From: Rhizobium sp. SSA_523
GTDB taxonomy: Bacteria > Pseudomonadota > Alphaproteobacteria > Rhizobiales > Rhizobiaceae
Length of the DNA stretch: 64,000 nucleotides
Reading direction: 5' to 3'
NCBI RefSeq assembly: GCF_030435705.1
Contig: NZ_CP129382.1
Coordinates: 1,054,001 to 1,118,000 of the forward strand
Positions within the stretch are counted from its first letter, which is position 1, and every line of letters begins with the position of its first letter. A program made the translations under genes and the position numbers. The notes under the pieces were generated by a model. It ran no database searches and was not told the origin of the DNA. It saw only the letters and a program-made list of their open reading frames with translations. This document shows positions 17,958-26,940 of this stretch, in pieces.

Positions 17958-18806
17958 ATGACCGATGCATCCGTGACACCCGTGCCGCCTTTGTCCATCC
18001 GCTCGCTGCGGGGCGGCACCATCCAGGCCATTGCCTCGGCTGATCTGGACATGAAGACGGAGCTTGCTCAGGAAACGGCACGGCGCTGGTTTGCGCGGCG
18101 GCTTTCGCTGCGCTCGCCCCTCGATCCGCCGCTTCCCGACCGGCCGGGACGCCCGGCAAAGCCGGAACTCGTGCCGCCGAAACTGGTGGAAAAGCGGTCG
18201 CTCCACACGCTGAAGGGCCGGATCGCGCTCCTGCACGCAATCGCCCATATCGAGCTCAATGCGGTGGATCTGGCGCTCGACATCGTTGGCCGTTATGCGA
18301 CGGAACCCGTGCCGCATTCCTTCTTCGACGGCTGGATGCAGGTCGCGTTCGAGGAGGCCAAGCATTTCCGCATGGTGCGCGACAGGCTGCGCCAGCTCGG
18401 CGCCGATTATGGCGACATGCCGGCCCATGACGGGCTCTGGCAGGCGGCCCATTCGACACGCAATGATCTGACCGCACGGCTGGCGGTGGTTCCCCTGATC
18501 CTCGAAGCGCGCGGCCTCGACGTCACGCCGGCGCTGCAGGAAAAGATGCGGGAGACCGGCGATCTGGAGACGGCGGCCGTGCTGGACGTGATCTACCAGG
18601 ACGAGAAAGGCCATGTGGCGATCGGCGCGAAATGGTTCCGCTTCCTCTGCGCGCGTGAAAGACGTGACCCCGCCCGCACCTTCCAGGATCTGGTCCGCGC
18701 CAATTTCCGCGGCTCGCTGAAGCCGCCCTTCAACGATCTCGCCCGCGCGGAGGCGGGGCTCACGCCATCCTTCTATCGATCCTTGACCGCCACCAGCCAC
18801 GCCTGA
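17958..18806 (+). CDS. DUF455 ferritin-like protein
   Basis: A 282-residue protein of the DUF455 family, which adopts a ferritin-like four-helix bundle. Putative metal ligands are spread as in that fold: IAHIELNAVDLALD, FEEAKHFRMV, LEARGLDVTP and YQDEKGHVAIG, giving the E..E/H repeats of a di-metal centre. The function is unknown; some databases carry an unsupported rhamnosyltransferase label. The start at 17958 has GGGG close by and lies 12 bases after bcp, which suggests a shared role in oxidant or metal handling, though that is inference. Confidence 0.82.
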   Translation: MTDASVTPVPPLSIRSLRGGTIQAIASADLDMKTELAQETARRWFARRLSLRSPLDPPLPDRPGRPAKPELVPPKLVEKRSLHTLKGRIALLHAIAHIELNAVDLALDIVGRYATEPVPHSFFDGWMQVAFEEAKHFRMVRDRLRQLGADYGDMPAHDGLWQAAHSTRNDLTARLAVVPLILEARGLDVTPALQEKMRETGDLETAAVLDVIYQDEKGHVAIGAKWFRFLCARERRDPARTFQDLVRANFRGSLKPPFNDLARAEAGLTPSFYRSLTATSHA

Positions 18807-18866
18807 CGGGCCTGCGGCCTTCCAAGCGCCTCCCGCCCCCGCGCCCCGCGCCCCACGCCGACCGGC

Positions 18867-18881
18867 TTAACCCGTCATTAA
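18867..18881 (+). promoter_or_regulatory. Perfect CtrA-type site TTAA-N7-TTAA
   Basis: TTAA (18867-18870), seven bases, TTAA (18878-18881) in a 137-base spacer, 62 bases before the start of the M23 peptidase gene. This is the full CtrA consensus of alphaproteobacteria. A further TTAA half lies directly after it (18884-18887). Confidence 0.65.
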
Positions 18882-18943
18882 CCTTAACAGGGTGTAATCC
18901 CGGCAAGGCTGATCGCGCTGAGCGAGTCGTACGGGAGACGGAT

Positions 18944-20266
18944 TTGGCAGAGGCGGGTGACAATCGTGTTTTCGGCAAGCGTGCCAGACAGCACGTGCTG
19001 ATCCTCGCTTCAGGCGATCGCATCCGCCACATGGCGATCCGTCCCTGGATGGCAGGCCTCGGTCTCTGTTTCGTCCTCGTCTTCACGATCGGCTATCTCG
19101 CCGCGACCACCTATCTCGTCCTGCGCGACGACCTGATCGGCGCGGCAATGGCCCGCCAGGCGCGTATCCAGCATGATTATGAAGACCGTATTTCGGCCCT
19201 CCGGGCGCAGCTCGACCGGATCACCTCCCGCCAGCTTCTCGACCAGCAGGTGGTGGAACAGAAGGTGGAAAAGCTGCTCGAACAGCAGAGCGCCCTGTTT
19301 TCCCGCCATGGCAAGCTCGGGGACCTGATGGAGCGGGCGGAAGAGCAAGGCCTTGGCGGCGAAGCCGCGCCGCCGGTCAATGCCTTCCAGCCGCAGAAGC
19401 GCGACAAGCAGGCCATGCTCGGCGATGGCCTGAAGGCGATCGATCATCTCCTCTCCGCCGACCAGAACACCAAGGCACGGACCACGGCCTCCGCTTTCTC
19501 GCCCGCTGCATCGCCTGCCGGACTCTCGACCGCCTTCTCGCATGCCGACGAAAGCGTGGCCGATCGGGCGGACCGCGTCTTTTCCAAGGTGACGCTCTCG
19601 CTGAAGACCATCGAGCAGGAACAGTTTTCCCGCATCCACGAATTGACGGCCGATGCGGAGAAGAAGGCGAGCGCGATGGCGGCGATCATGCGCCCGATCG
19701 GCGTTGCCCTGCCAATCCAGGCGCCGGAGCTTGGGAGCGATACCGGCGGCCCCTTCGTCGAGCCGATGCATCTCAACGCCTTCGATGCCTCTCTCGACCA
19801 GCTGGACGCTGCCTTGAACCGCCTCGACAATGTCCGCCAGACGGCCAAGGACCTGCCTTTCGGCAATCCCGCACCCGGCGACAGCATTACCAGCCCCTTC
19901 GGCAACCGTGTCGACCCTTTCCTCGGCCGCCTGGCCCTGCACACCGGCATTGATTTTCGCGCCGATATTGGCCAGCCGGTCAAGGCGACCGGGCGCGGCA
20001 AGGTCATCTCGTCCGGCTATTCCGGCGGATATGGCAATATGGTGGAGATCGATCACGGCCAGGGAATCACCACGCGCTTCGGGCATCTGTCCGCGGCCCT
20101 GGTGAGCGTCGGCGAGCATGTGGAAGCCGGTGACGTCATCGGCAAAGCGGGCTCGACCGGCCGGTCGACCGGACCGCATATTCACTACGAGGTCCGCCGC
20201 AATGGTGACGCGGTGGATCCGATCCGCTTCCTCAATGCCGGCATGAAACTGACGACCTATATGTGA
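18944..20266 (+). CDS. M23-family (LytM) metallopeptidase, membrane anchored
   Basis: A 440-residue envelope protein with one amino-terminal membrane helix (MAGLGLCFVLVFTIGYLAAT, about residues 37-56). A coiled coil with Q/E-rich heptads follows (about 75-125), then a carboxy-terminal M23 peptidase domain. The zinc-site motifs are complete: HTGIDF for the first His and Asp, and GRSTGPHIHYEV for the H-x-H. Such proteins cut or regulate peptidoglycan cross-links during growth or division; S. meliloti RgsM is a comparable protein. The start is a TTG at 18944 with GGGAG six bases upstream. A perfect CtrA-type site in front suggests cell-cycle control. Confidence 0.9.
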   Translation: MAEAGDNRVFGKRARQHVLILASGDRIRHMAIRPWMAGLGLCFVLVFTIGYLAATTYLVLRDDLIGAAMARQARIQHDYEDRISALRAQLDRITSRQLLDQQVVEQKVEKLLEQQSALFSRHGKLGDLMERAEEQGLGGEAAPPVNAFQPQKRDKQAMLGDGLKAIDHLLSADQNTKARTTASAFSPAASPAGLSTAFSHADESVADRADRVFSKVTLSLKTIEQEQFSRIHELTADAEKKASAMAAIMRPIGVALPIQAPELGSDTGGPFVEPMHLNAFDASLDQLDAALNRLDNVRQTAKDLPFGNPAPGDSITSPFGNRVDPFLGRLALHTGIDFRADIGQPVKATGRGKVISSGYSGGYGNMVEIDHGQGITTRFGHLSAALVSVGEHVEAGDVIGKAGSTGRSTGPHIHYEVRRNGDAVDPIRFLNAGMKLTTYM

Positions 20267-20495
20267 CGCCGGACGGCCCTGCGCGGAGCGGCCGGTCCCG
20301 TCGCACCCGCTGCCTCTCCTCCGGCTTTTTCGGCATTTCGCCGTTCTGGGGCTCAAATTCACCATTTGCGCCGCATTTTGACCGCTTTTCTTGACTTTGC
20401 CGGGCTTTGCGCTTATGTCGCGGCCATCGTCGGACGTTCATACGGATCCGACTCACAGAGTTCTTCCACAGAACCGAACGGAAACAGTTTTCTCT

Positions 20496-22091
20496 TTGAC
20501 CACTTTTGCTGATCTTGGCTTGAGCCAGAAAGTCCTTTCCGCCGTGACCGACGCGGGCTATTCAACGCCTACGCCGATTCAGGCCGGTGCCATCCCGCCC
20601 GCCCTCCAGCGGCGCGATATTTGCGGGATCGCACAGACGGGGACAGGCAAGACAGCCTCCTTCGTCCTGCCGATGCTGACCCTTCTCGAGAAGGGCCGCG
20701 CCCGGGCTCGCATGCCGCGGACGCTCATTCTGGAACCGACGCGCGAACTCGCGGCGCAGGTTGCGGAAAATTTCGAAAAATACGGCAAGAACCACAAGCT
20801 GAACGTGGCGCTGCTGATCGGCGGCGTCTCCTTCGACGAGCAGGACCGCAAGCTGGAGCGCGGCGCCGACGTGCTGATCTGCACGCCCGGCCGGCTTCTC
20901 GATCATTGCGAGCGCGGCAAACTGCTGATGACGGGTGTGGAAATCCTCGTCATCGACGAAGCCGACCGCATGCTCGACATGGGCTTCATCCCGGATATCG
21001 AGCGGATCGCCAAGATGATCCCCTTTACCCGCCAGACCCTGTTCTTCTCGGCCACCATGCCGCCGGAAATCCAGAAGCTGGCGGATCGCTTCCTGCAGAA
21101 CCCGGAGCGTGTCGAGGTGGCACCGCCCTCCTCCACCGCCAAGACCGTGACGCAGCGCCTCGTCGCTTCGCACAACAAGGATTACGAGAAGCGCGCAGTG
21201 CTGCGCGAGCTCATCCGGGCGCAGAATGATCTCAAGAATGCGATCATCTTCTGCAACCGCAAGAAGGATGTCGCGGATCTGTTCCGCTCGCTCGAACGCC
21301 ACGGCTTTTCCGTCGGCGCCTTGCATGGCGACATGGACCAGCGCTCCCGCACCAATATGCTGGCCGGCTTCAAGGACAATCAGATCACGCTTCTGGTAGC
21401 CTCGGACGTCGCCGCGCGCGGCCTCGACATTCCCGATGTCAGCCATGTCTTCAATTTCGACGTGCCGATCCATGCGGAGGATTATGTCCACCGAATCGGC
21501 CGCACCGGCCGCGCCGGCCGATCCGGACGTGCCTTCACCCTCGTCACCAAATCCGACTCGAAATATCTCGACGCGATCGAAAAGCTGATCGGCCAGCAGA
21601 TCGAATGGGAAAGCGGCGATCTGTCTGCGCTTCCGCCTCCGATGGAGAGCCAGGATAGCGGTCGGGCGCGCGGCAAGTCTCGCGAGCGCGACAAGGATCG
21701 GGATCGGGATCGTGGACGGTCCAAGCGCGGTCATAAAGCTGACATCCGGGCAGCCGATACTGCCGAAGTCATCGAGCAGGCTCCCAGCGAGCGGGCTCCT
21801 AGCGAACGGGCTCCCACTGAGCGGGCTCCCATTGAACGGGCTCCCATTGAACGGGCTCCCAGTGAACGGGCTCCAAAGGAACAAAGGACGGACAGCGTGG
21901 CGGCAGAACTTCAGAAGGCAGACCATCGCAAGCCGCAGAATGGTGGCCGCAACCAGTCGCGCCCCTATCCTGCCAATGACGACCACCGCGAACGCCGCCG
22001 CCGCCGTGATGACGATGACGGCCCGACGCCGGTCGGCTTCGGCGACGACATTCCGGCTTTCATGCTGATCGTGGCCAACGCCAAGGGCTGA
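20496..22091 (+). CDS. DEAD-box ATP-dependent RNA helicase with a repeat-bearing tail
   Basis: A protein of about 531 residues with the whole DEAD-box core: Q motif (TPTPIQAGAIP), AQTGTGKT, PTREL, IDEADRML, FSATMP, and HRIGRTGRAG. It should unwind or remodel RNA in the cytosol, in the RhlE/CsdA-like group. The carboxy tail is highly charged and basic. It carries six copies of a pentapeptide of the form A-P-x-E-R encoded by 15-base tandem repeats (21781-21870), a region expected to be disordered and to bind RNA or partners. The start is uncertain: TTG 20496 gives MTTFADLGLS, as in relatives, while an ATG at 20415 would add 27 residues. Confidence 0.9.
   Translation: MTTFADLGLSQKVLSAVTDAGYSTPTPIQAGAIPPALQRRDICGIAQTGTGKTASFVLPMLTLLEKGRARARMPRTLILEPTRELAAQVAENFEKYGKNHKLNVALLIGGVSFDEQDRKLERGADVLICTPGRLLDHCERGKLLMTGVEILVIDEADRMLDMGFIPDIERIAKMIPFTRQTLFFSATMPPEIQKLADRFLQNPERVEVAPPSSTAKTVTQRLVASHNKDYEKRAVLRELIRAQNDLKNAIIFCNRKKDVADLFRSLERHGFSVGALHGDMDQRSRTNMLAGFKDNQITLLVASDVAARGLDIPDVSHVFNFDVPIHAEDYVHRIGRTGRAGRSGRAFTLVTKSDSKYLDAIEKLIGQQIEWESGDLSALPPPMESQDSGRARGKSRERDKDRDRDRGRSKRGHKADIRAADTAEVIEQAPSERAPSERAPTERAPIERAPIERAPSERAPKEQRTDSVAAELQKADHRKPQNGGRNQSRPYPANDDHRERRRRRDDDDGPTPVGFGDDIPAFMLIVANAKG
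21781..21870 (+). repeat. 15-base tandem repeat (six units) within the helicase gene
   Basis: Six units of CTCCCAnnGAnCGGG-like sequence lie head to tail, units four and five being identical, with a decayed seventh unit at 21871-21885. The period is a multiple of three, so copy-number change keeps the frame and only lengthens the A-P-x-E-R tail. Confidence 0.95.
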
Positions 22092-22097
22092 TGCCAG

Positions 22098-22514
22098 ATG
22101 GCTCTTCCCGGCATTGATTTTCCGGGTTTCGGCGCCGGTCTCGTAATCCGGCGCGACGATGGCAAGATCCTTCTCTACAAACGCCTGAAGGCACCGGAAG
22201 CCGGCCACTGGAACATCGTGGGCGGCAAGGTCGATCATATGGAATCCTCCGAGGATGCCGCGCGGCGCGAGGCGCAGGAGGAAACCGGCCTTGTCATCGG
22301 TGCCCTCCACTGCCTCGGCGTCAGCGAGCAGCGGATCGAGGCCGATCGCCAGCACTGGATCTCCGTGCTTTACGTGACGGACGATTTCAATGGTGATCCG
22401 GTCCTGACGGAGCCGGACAAGCTCTCCGACTTCGGCTGGTTTGCCATCGATGCCCTGCCAACCCCTCTCTCCGCCTTCACGAGTCATGCGGTCCGCCTGC
22501 TGCAGGCAGGCTGA
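22098..22514 (+). CDS. Nudix hydrolase
   Basis: A 138-residue Nudix-fold pyrophosphohydrolase. The Nudix box is complete in GGKVDHMESSEDAARREA followed by QEETGL. The residues around it (APEAGHWNIVGGK and LSDFGWFAIDALP) resemble ADP-ribose or nucleotide-sugar members of the family. The substrate cannot be read from sequence. It begins six bases after the helicase stop, so it is probably translated from the same message. A small hairpin (22524-22540) follows the gene but has no T run. Confidence 0.9.
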   Translation: MALPGIDFPGFGAGLVIRRDDGKILLYKRLKAPEAGHWNIVGGKVDHMESSEDAARREAQEETGLVIGALHCLGVSEQRIEADRQHWISVLYVTDDFNGDPVLTEPDKLSDFGWFAIDALPTPLSAFTSHAVRLLQAG

Positions 22515-22652
22515 CGCGCATTAGGACCCGATCAGGGTCCGAGGAGCGAAGCCGCCGGTGGATCAATATCCGTCAAGGCTTCGTGACGCGGGGTATAGCG
22601 ATTTCCGCCATGTCCCCGCGGGACGCGCCGGAAACCGTGTGCAAATTCGACC

Positions 22653-22976
22653 CTAAGGTCTGGATGCGCGCAGTCCGGCCTCGAAGGCAAGCCGGCTCCA
22701 TTTCGCCATGCTGTCCGGATCGTCCAGCGCCTCTTCCGGTATCGTCCAGTAGGGCATCAGGACGGCCTTGCCGGATTTTCCCTCATAGGACCATTGCCGG
22801 GCGCCGGCGGCGGCAAACAGCGGCGCCGTCTCGGCATCGGCCTTCAGCATGATCTCGTCTCGCAGTTCGAGCGCAAAGATGATGCCCTGGTGATAGATGC
22901 CCTTGCCGCCGAACATGCGGCGGATGCTGACCGATCCCAAAGCCTCGAACATGTCTTCGATCGCCGCATTGTCCAT
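22653..22976 (-). CDS. TfoX N-terminal-domain protein
   Basis: A 107-residue protein that is only a TfoX_N domain, with the typical FEALGSVSIRRMFGGKGIYHQG, ELRDEIMLKAD and MPYWTIPEEALDD. TfoX_N domains occur in competence regulators but stand-alone copies are widespread and their role is unknown. It starts four bases after the MocA fusion gene, so it is the last gene of that seven-gene minus-strand operon. Whether it acts in molybdenum-enzyme maturation or is merely carried along is open. Confidence 0.88.
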   Translation of the reverse strand: MDNAAIEDMFEALGSVSIRRMFGGKGIYHQGIIFALELRDEIMLKADAETAPLFAAAGARQWSYEGKSGKAVLMPYWTIPEEALDDPDSMAKWSRLAFEAGLRASRP

Positions 22977-22980
22977 GGCT

Positions 22981-24633
22981 CTATCCCGGCACTTGCTTCA
23001 TGGGAGGCAATATGCCTCCGGCGGCAAGCACCGCTTCGGGCGTGTCGACATCCAGATGCGCCGCCTCGCCGATCTCGACGTCGATGATCGGCAGGCCGCA
23101 GGTTTCGATCACGTGGCGGGCGCCGACATCGCCTTCCAGCGCCATCAGGTCGGCGAAGGTGCTACGCGGCAGGATGACCGGATTGCCGCGCTTGCCGGCG
23201 GCAACCGCGCGCACGATGGCGCGTCCTTCCGCCTCGACAAAAGCCTGGCTCAACCGCTGCAGATCGTCCGATGTGAGCCCCGGCATATCGCCCAGGAGAA
23301 CCATGACGCCCGCGCTGTCGGAAAGGACCGCCGCCGAAAGCCCCGCCTTCAGCGAACTCGCCATGCCGGTGGCAAAGTCCGGATTGTCGACAACCGTCAG
23401 CGGCAGACCGTGAAGGGCCGAAGCAACATCGGGAGCGCGATAGCCGGTGACGGCGACGATAGGACCCGGCAGTGCATCGAGCGCCCGCTCCGCCATCCGG
23501 CGCACCAGCGGCACGCCGTCGAACCGGGCCAGCAATTTGTGCCCCGCCTCTCCCATTCGGCTGGCCCGCCCGGCGGCAAGCAGGATGGCGCCGATATCGC
23601 GTCCGGCGAGGCTTGGCCGATCGGCCTCCCGGGGTCGCGGGCGGCTTGGAATTTCCATCAGCAGTCCTCCAACACCCAGACCCGACAAATCCGCTTCGGA
23701 TGGGACTTCGCCCGCCATGAGCCGGCTCAGGATCCAGTCGAATCCGTTCTCCTTCGGCGAACGAGCGCAGCCGGGCGCCACAATGATCGGCACGGCGCCG
23801 CAATGGGCCAGAACCAGAAGATTGCCGGGATCGACCGGCAGTCCAACGCGGTCGATCACGCCGCCGGCCTTGCGGATCGCCTGCGGCAGGACGTCATGCG
23901 CATCGCAGACGGCTGAGGCGCCGAACAGGATGACCATATGCGGCCCCGATCCATGATCCTGCTGCAGGGCGGATGTGATTGCCGCAGCGACCTCGTCTTC
24001 GCGATGCGCCACGCGCTGCTCGCCTGTCACCACGCTGCCGGATGCCGCCAGCCGCCGCTGCAGCCGTTCGGCGGTCTTGTCCATGACGGAGGTCTTGAGC
24101 TGCGGCAAGCGTGTCTGGATCAGCGCCACGCCGTGCGCCCGATAGGGTTTCAGGGTCAGGGCCCGCCGACCTCGCAGGACCGCCGCCGCCGTCTCGACGA
24201 TCGCTCCGGGCACAGCCAGCGGTATGATCTTGATGGTCGCCACCATGTCGCCGGCATGGACGGCGCTGTAATCGGCAAGGCTCGCCAGGGTGATCGCCGG
24301 ATCGATGCGGTTGAATCCATCGACAGCCTCTTTGTCGACGCGCAAAAGGCCGTTTTCCGTGGCATAGAGATTGACGCGGCCGGTGCTCGCCGGAGCGCTT
24401 CGAATGCCAGGCGAAAGCACCGGATCCACCAGCCTCTCCGCGGCCACGTCCTCGGTCAGGTCGTCTTGCGCAAGCTGCGCAACGATGACGCTGTCGATAT
24501 CGTTGGAAAGAAGCCGGGCAAGATCCGCCTGGGAAAGCCTTGTGCCCTTGGACAGCCGCCCATCGGGGAGCACGACGCCATGCGCCAGGATGGCGCCTTC
24601 CGCCTCTGTTGTGGGCAGCGGGCCGAATTTCAT
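22981..24633 (-). CDS. Fusion of a MoeA-like molybdopterin-binding domain with a MocA-type cytidylyltransferase
   Basis: A 550-residue two-domain protein. The amino part (about 1-330) is a molybdopterin-binding MoCF-type domain (AILAHGVVLPDGRLSKG at the start, HMVILFGASAVCDAHDVLP inside). The carboxy part (about 345-550) is a MobA/MocA nucleotidyltransferase with GAILLAAGRASRMG and LLGDMPGL. MocA adds CMP to molybdopterin, giving the cofactor used by xanthine dehydrogenase and CO-dehydrogenase-type enzymes. The ATG at 24633 overlaps the stop of the XdhC gene by four bases (ATGA). It is the cofactor-finishing step of the surrounding operon. Confidence 0.88.
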   Translation of the reverse strand: MKFGPLPTTEAEGAILAHGVVLPDGRLSKGTRLSQADLARLLSNDIDSVIVAQLAQDDLTEDVAAERLVDPVLSPGIRSAPASTGRVNLYATENGLLRVDKEAVDGFNRIDPAITLASLADYSAVHAGDMVATIKIIPLAVPGAIVETAAAVLRGRRALTLKPYRAHGVALIQTRLPQLKTSVMDKTAERLQRRLAASGSVVTGEQRVAHREDEVAAAITSALQQDHGSGPHMVILFGASAVCDAHDVLPQAIRKAGGVIDRVGLPVDPGNLLVLAHCGAVPIIVAPGCARSPKENGFDWILSRLMAGEVPSEADLSGLGVGGLLMEIPSRPRPREADRPSLAGRDIGAILLAAGRASRMGEAGHKLLARFDGVPLVRRMAERALDALPGPIVAVTGYRAPDVASALHGLPLTVVDNPDFATGMASSLKAGLSAAVLSDSAGVMVLLGDMPGLTSDDLQRLSQAFVEAEGRAIVRAVAAGKRGNPVILPRSTFADLMALEGDVGARHVIETCGLPIIDVEIGEAAHLDVDTPEAVLAAGGILPPMKQVPG

Positions 24634-25325
24634 GCGCGTCCCGCCAGCGGACGGTTGCGGAATGCCTGGACGATTTCCGCCAGGATGGCGAGCGCGATCT
24701 CCTCGGGGCTGGATGCGCCGATGGCAAGGCCGATCGGCGCATGGATCCGGCCGATCTGCTCCGCCTCGAGCCCCAGTCCGGTCAGACGCTCGACCCGCTT
24801 GGCATGGGTCTTTCGGCTGCCCAGCGCGCCGACGTAGAAACACTTGGTCCGCAGCGCCTCCGCAAGCGGGAAATCGTCGATCTTCGGATCATGCGTCACC
24901 GCCACCAGCGCCGTATAGGCATCGAGCGGGCGCGCCGGCAGCACATCCTCCGGCCAGTCGGCAATCAGATCGACAGCGCCGAAACGTTCAGGGGTCGCGA
25001 AGGCGGTGCGCGGATCGATGATCGTCAGATCGTAGCCCAGAACCGCCGAAAGCGCCGAAAGCGCCTGGGTGATATGAACGGCGCCAATGGCGACGATCCG
25101 CGGCGGCGGCAGATGAACGGCAAGAAAATGGTCCGCGCCCTCCACCTCCACTGCTGCCGATTTTCCGGCCAGCAGTGCTTTGGAAGCGGCCTCTTCGAAA
25201 GCCTCCGGCCAGACGTCGCCCTCCAGCAGAAGCTGCGCTTCGCCGGTTGCCAGATTGGTGACCAACACCGCCGCCCGACGGGCCTGACGCGCCGCATTGA
25301 GCGCGGCAAGAAGCTGAAGCTGCAT
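24630..25325 (-). CDS. XdhC-family protein with Rossmann domain
   Basis: A 231-residue XdhC-like protein; this copy carries the carboxy-terminal Rossmann domain (XdhC_C). It shows RIVAIGAVHITQALSALSA, VAVTHDPKIDDFPLAEAL, YVGALGSRKTHAKRVERL, and IHAPIGLAIGASSPEEIALAI. XdhC proteins bind the finished molybdenum cofactor, protect its sulfuration and insert it into the enzyme. The ATG at 25325 overlaps the stop of the preceding gene (TGATG); a TTG one codon earlier is also possible. A separate partner gene encodes the amino-terminal XdhC domain. Confidence 0.88.
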   Translation of the reverse strand: MQLQLLAALNAARQARRAAVLVTNLATGEAQLLLEGDVWPEAFEEAASKALLAGKSAAVEVEGADHFLAVHLPPPRIVAIGAVHITQALSALSAVLGYDLTIIDPRTAFATPERFGAVDLIADWPEDVLPARPLDAYTALVAVTHDPKIDDFPLAEALRTKCFYVGALGSRKTHAKRVERLTGLGLEAEQIGRIHAPIGLAIGASSPEEIALAILAEIVQAFRNRPLAGRA

Positions 25326-25645
25326 CAATCCAGCCTTTCCAGATAGACGCGGATCCGGCCGCCGCAGGAGAGCCCGACGCGCCAGGCGGTTTCGTCCGCA
25401 ACGCCGAATTCCAGCATTTTCGCCTGACCCGAGGCGATGACATCCTGCGCCTCCGCAATCACCGCACCCTCGACGCAGCCGCCGGAAACCGAGCCCTCAA
25501 AATTTCCCTCGGCGTCGATCACCAGATGGCTGCCGGCCTGGCGCGGCGCCGAGCCCCAGGTTTCGATGACAGTGGCCAGGGCGACCGGGCGGCCATCCAG
25601 CCGCCAGGCCTCTGCCGTGCGAAGCGGATCGATCGTGCCGGTCAT
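25325..25645 (-). CDS. XdhC/CoxI amino-terminal-domain protein
   Basis: A 106-residue protein that is just the XdhC_CoxI domain. The family core is present: VALATVIETWGSAPRQAGSH, GNFEGSVSGGCVEGAVI and GVADETAWRVGLSCGGRI, with conserved cysteines in SGGCVE and LSCGG. It normally acts with the Rossmann-domain partner encoded directly after it. It overlaps the VWA gene by four bases (ATGA) and the next XdhC gene in a TGATG, so translation of the whole block is coupled. The domain that is one chain in E. coli XdhC is split over two genes here. Confidence 0.88.
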   Translation of the reverse strand: MTGTIDPLRTAEAWRLDGRPVALATVIETWGSAPRQAGSHLVIDAEGNFEGSVSGGCVEGAVIAEAQDVIASGQAKMLEFGVADETAWRVGLSCGGRIRVYLERLD

Positions 25646-26916
25646 GTGGATCTCCTTTTCGGTGGCGGATGGCCCGAAGGGGCGAGAAAGTCTCGTGGAT
25701 CTGCAGACTGCGATGTAAGGCCGGAAAGCGCCGCCGCAAGATCGGCAAGCGAATTCAGATTGTGCATGGGGCGAAATTCGTCGACATGCGGCAGGATTGC
25801 CCGAACACCCCGGGCGCGCGCCTCGAAACCCTCGAAGCGCAGAAGCGGATTGAGCCAGATCAGCCGGCGGCAGCTCCGGTGCAGGCGGTCTATCTCCAGC
25901 TCCAGCTCGGCGAGATCATCCCGCTCCAGCCCGTCGCTGATCAACAGCACCACCGCCCCGCCGCCGAGGACGCGCCGCCCCCAGCTGCGGTTGAAGCGCG
26001 CCAGCGCCGCACCGATGCGCGTTCCTCCCGACCAGTCGGGGACCGCCGCGGCGCAGGCCTGCATGGCGTCATCGGGATCGCGATGGCGCAAGGCGCGCGT
26101 CACATTGGTCAGCCGCGTGCCGAAGAGGAAGACATGGCAGCGCCGGCGCTTTTCCATCATGGCATGGCAGAAGGTCAGGAAGATGCGGCTATACTGGCTC
26201 ATCGATCCCGATATGTCGACCAGCACCACCAGCGGCGGGCTCTCCTTTCGGGGGCGTTTGAACTGCGGCAGGATCAGCGCACCGCCTGTGCGCATGGCGG
26301 CTTTCAAGGTGCGTCGCGGATCGATGCGGGCGGGGCGATGGGTGGCGCGGAAGCGCCGCGTCGTCACCGTGTCGAGCGGGAGCACCAGCCGGGCGAGTTC
26401 CCGGCGCGCCAGTGCCAGTTCCGCAGCACTCATCTGCGCGAAATCGGCCTTGCGGAGCACATCCGATGCGGAAGCCGTCAGCCGCGCCTCTCTCTCGATC
26501 TCCGGCGGTGCCTCGCGTTTTGGCGGGCTTGCGTGACGATCGAACAGCGCGTCGCTGACCCTTGCCGCCGCCGGCTTCGGTTTTTCCCGCTCCCGGTGAT
26601 CGGCCGCCTTCGGCGACATCATCTGGATCATCTTCTCGATCAGCTCGCGCTTGCGCCAGAACAGCCGGAAGGCCTCGTCGAAGACAGCCATGTCCTCCCG
26701 CCGCTTGACGAAGATACTGGCCAATGCGGCATGGAACTCGTCGCGCGATCCGATGGAAATGGCCTGCACGGCGGATACGGCATCGAGCGTCGCCTGCGGC
26801 GAGGTCTTCAATCCGGCCCTGCGAAGAACGCGTGAGAAATGAAGGATATTGTCGGCCAGACGCCCCTCGCCGGGCACCTGGTCCGGCGGCAAGGCAAACT
26901 CATCCGCTGCGCCCAT
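25642..26916 (-). CDS. CoxE-like VWA-domain protein
   Basis: A 424-residue protein with a carboxy-terminal von Willebrand factor A domain. The MIDAS motif is DISGSMS in VVLVDISGSMSQYSRIF, with the second half in WSGGTRIGAAL and LLISDGLERDD. The amino half contains a CoxE-type alpha-helical region and a Pro/Lys-rich linker. Together with a MoxR ATPase, CoxE-family proteins help put copper or sulfur into the active site of carbon-monoxide-dehydrogenase-type molybdenum hydroxylases. It lies 24 bases after the MoxR gene. The structural coxMSL genes are not in the window. Confidence 0.86.
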   Translation of the reverse strand: MGAADEFALPPDQVPGEGRLADNILHFSRVLRRAGLKTSPQATLDAVSAVQAISIGSRDEFHAALASIFVKRREDMAVFDEAFRLFWRKRELIEKMIQMMSPKAADHREREKPKPAAARVSDALFDRHASPPKREAPPEIEREARLTASASDVLRKADFAQMSAAELALARRELARLVLPLDTVTTRRFRATHRPARIDPRRTLKAAMRTGGALILPQFKRPRKESPPLVVLVDISGSMSQYSRIFLTFCHAMMEKRRRCHVFLFGTRLTNVTRALRHRDPDDAMQACAAAVPDWSGGTRIGAALARFNRSWGRRVLGGGAVVLLISDGLERDDLAELELEIDRLHRSCRRLIWLNPLLRFEGFEARARGVRAILPHVDEFRPMHNLNSLADLAAALSGLTSQSADPRDFLAPSGHPPPKRRST

Positions 26917-26940
26917 CGCCTCACTCCTTCATTCACACCG

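Noticed and set aside
22524..22540. GGACCC hairpin between the Nudix and TfoX_N genes as a terminator
   Set aside because: The stem is only six base pairs and has no T run on either side; it may help but is not listed.
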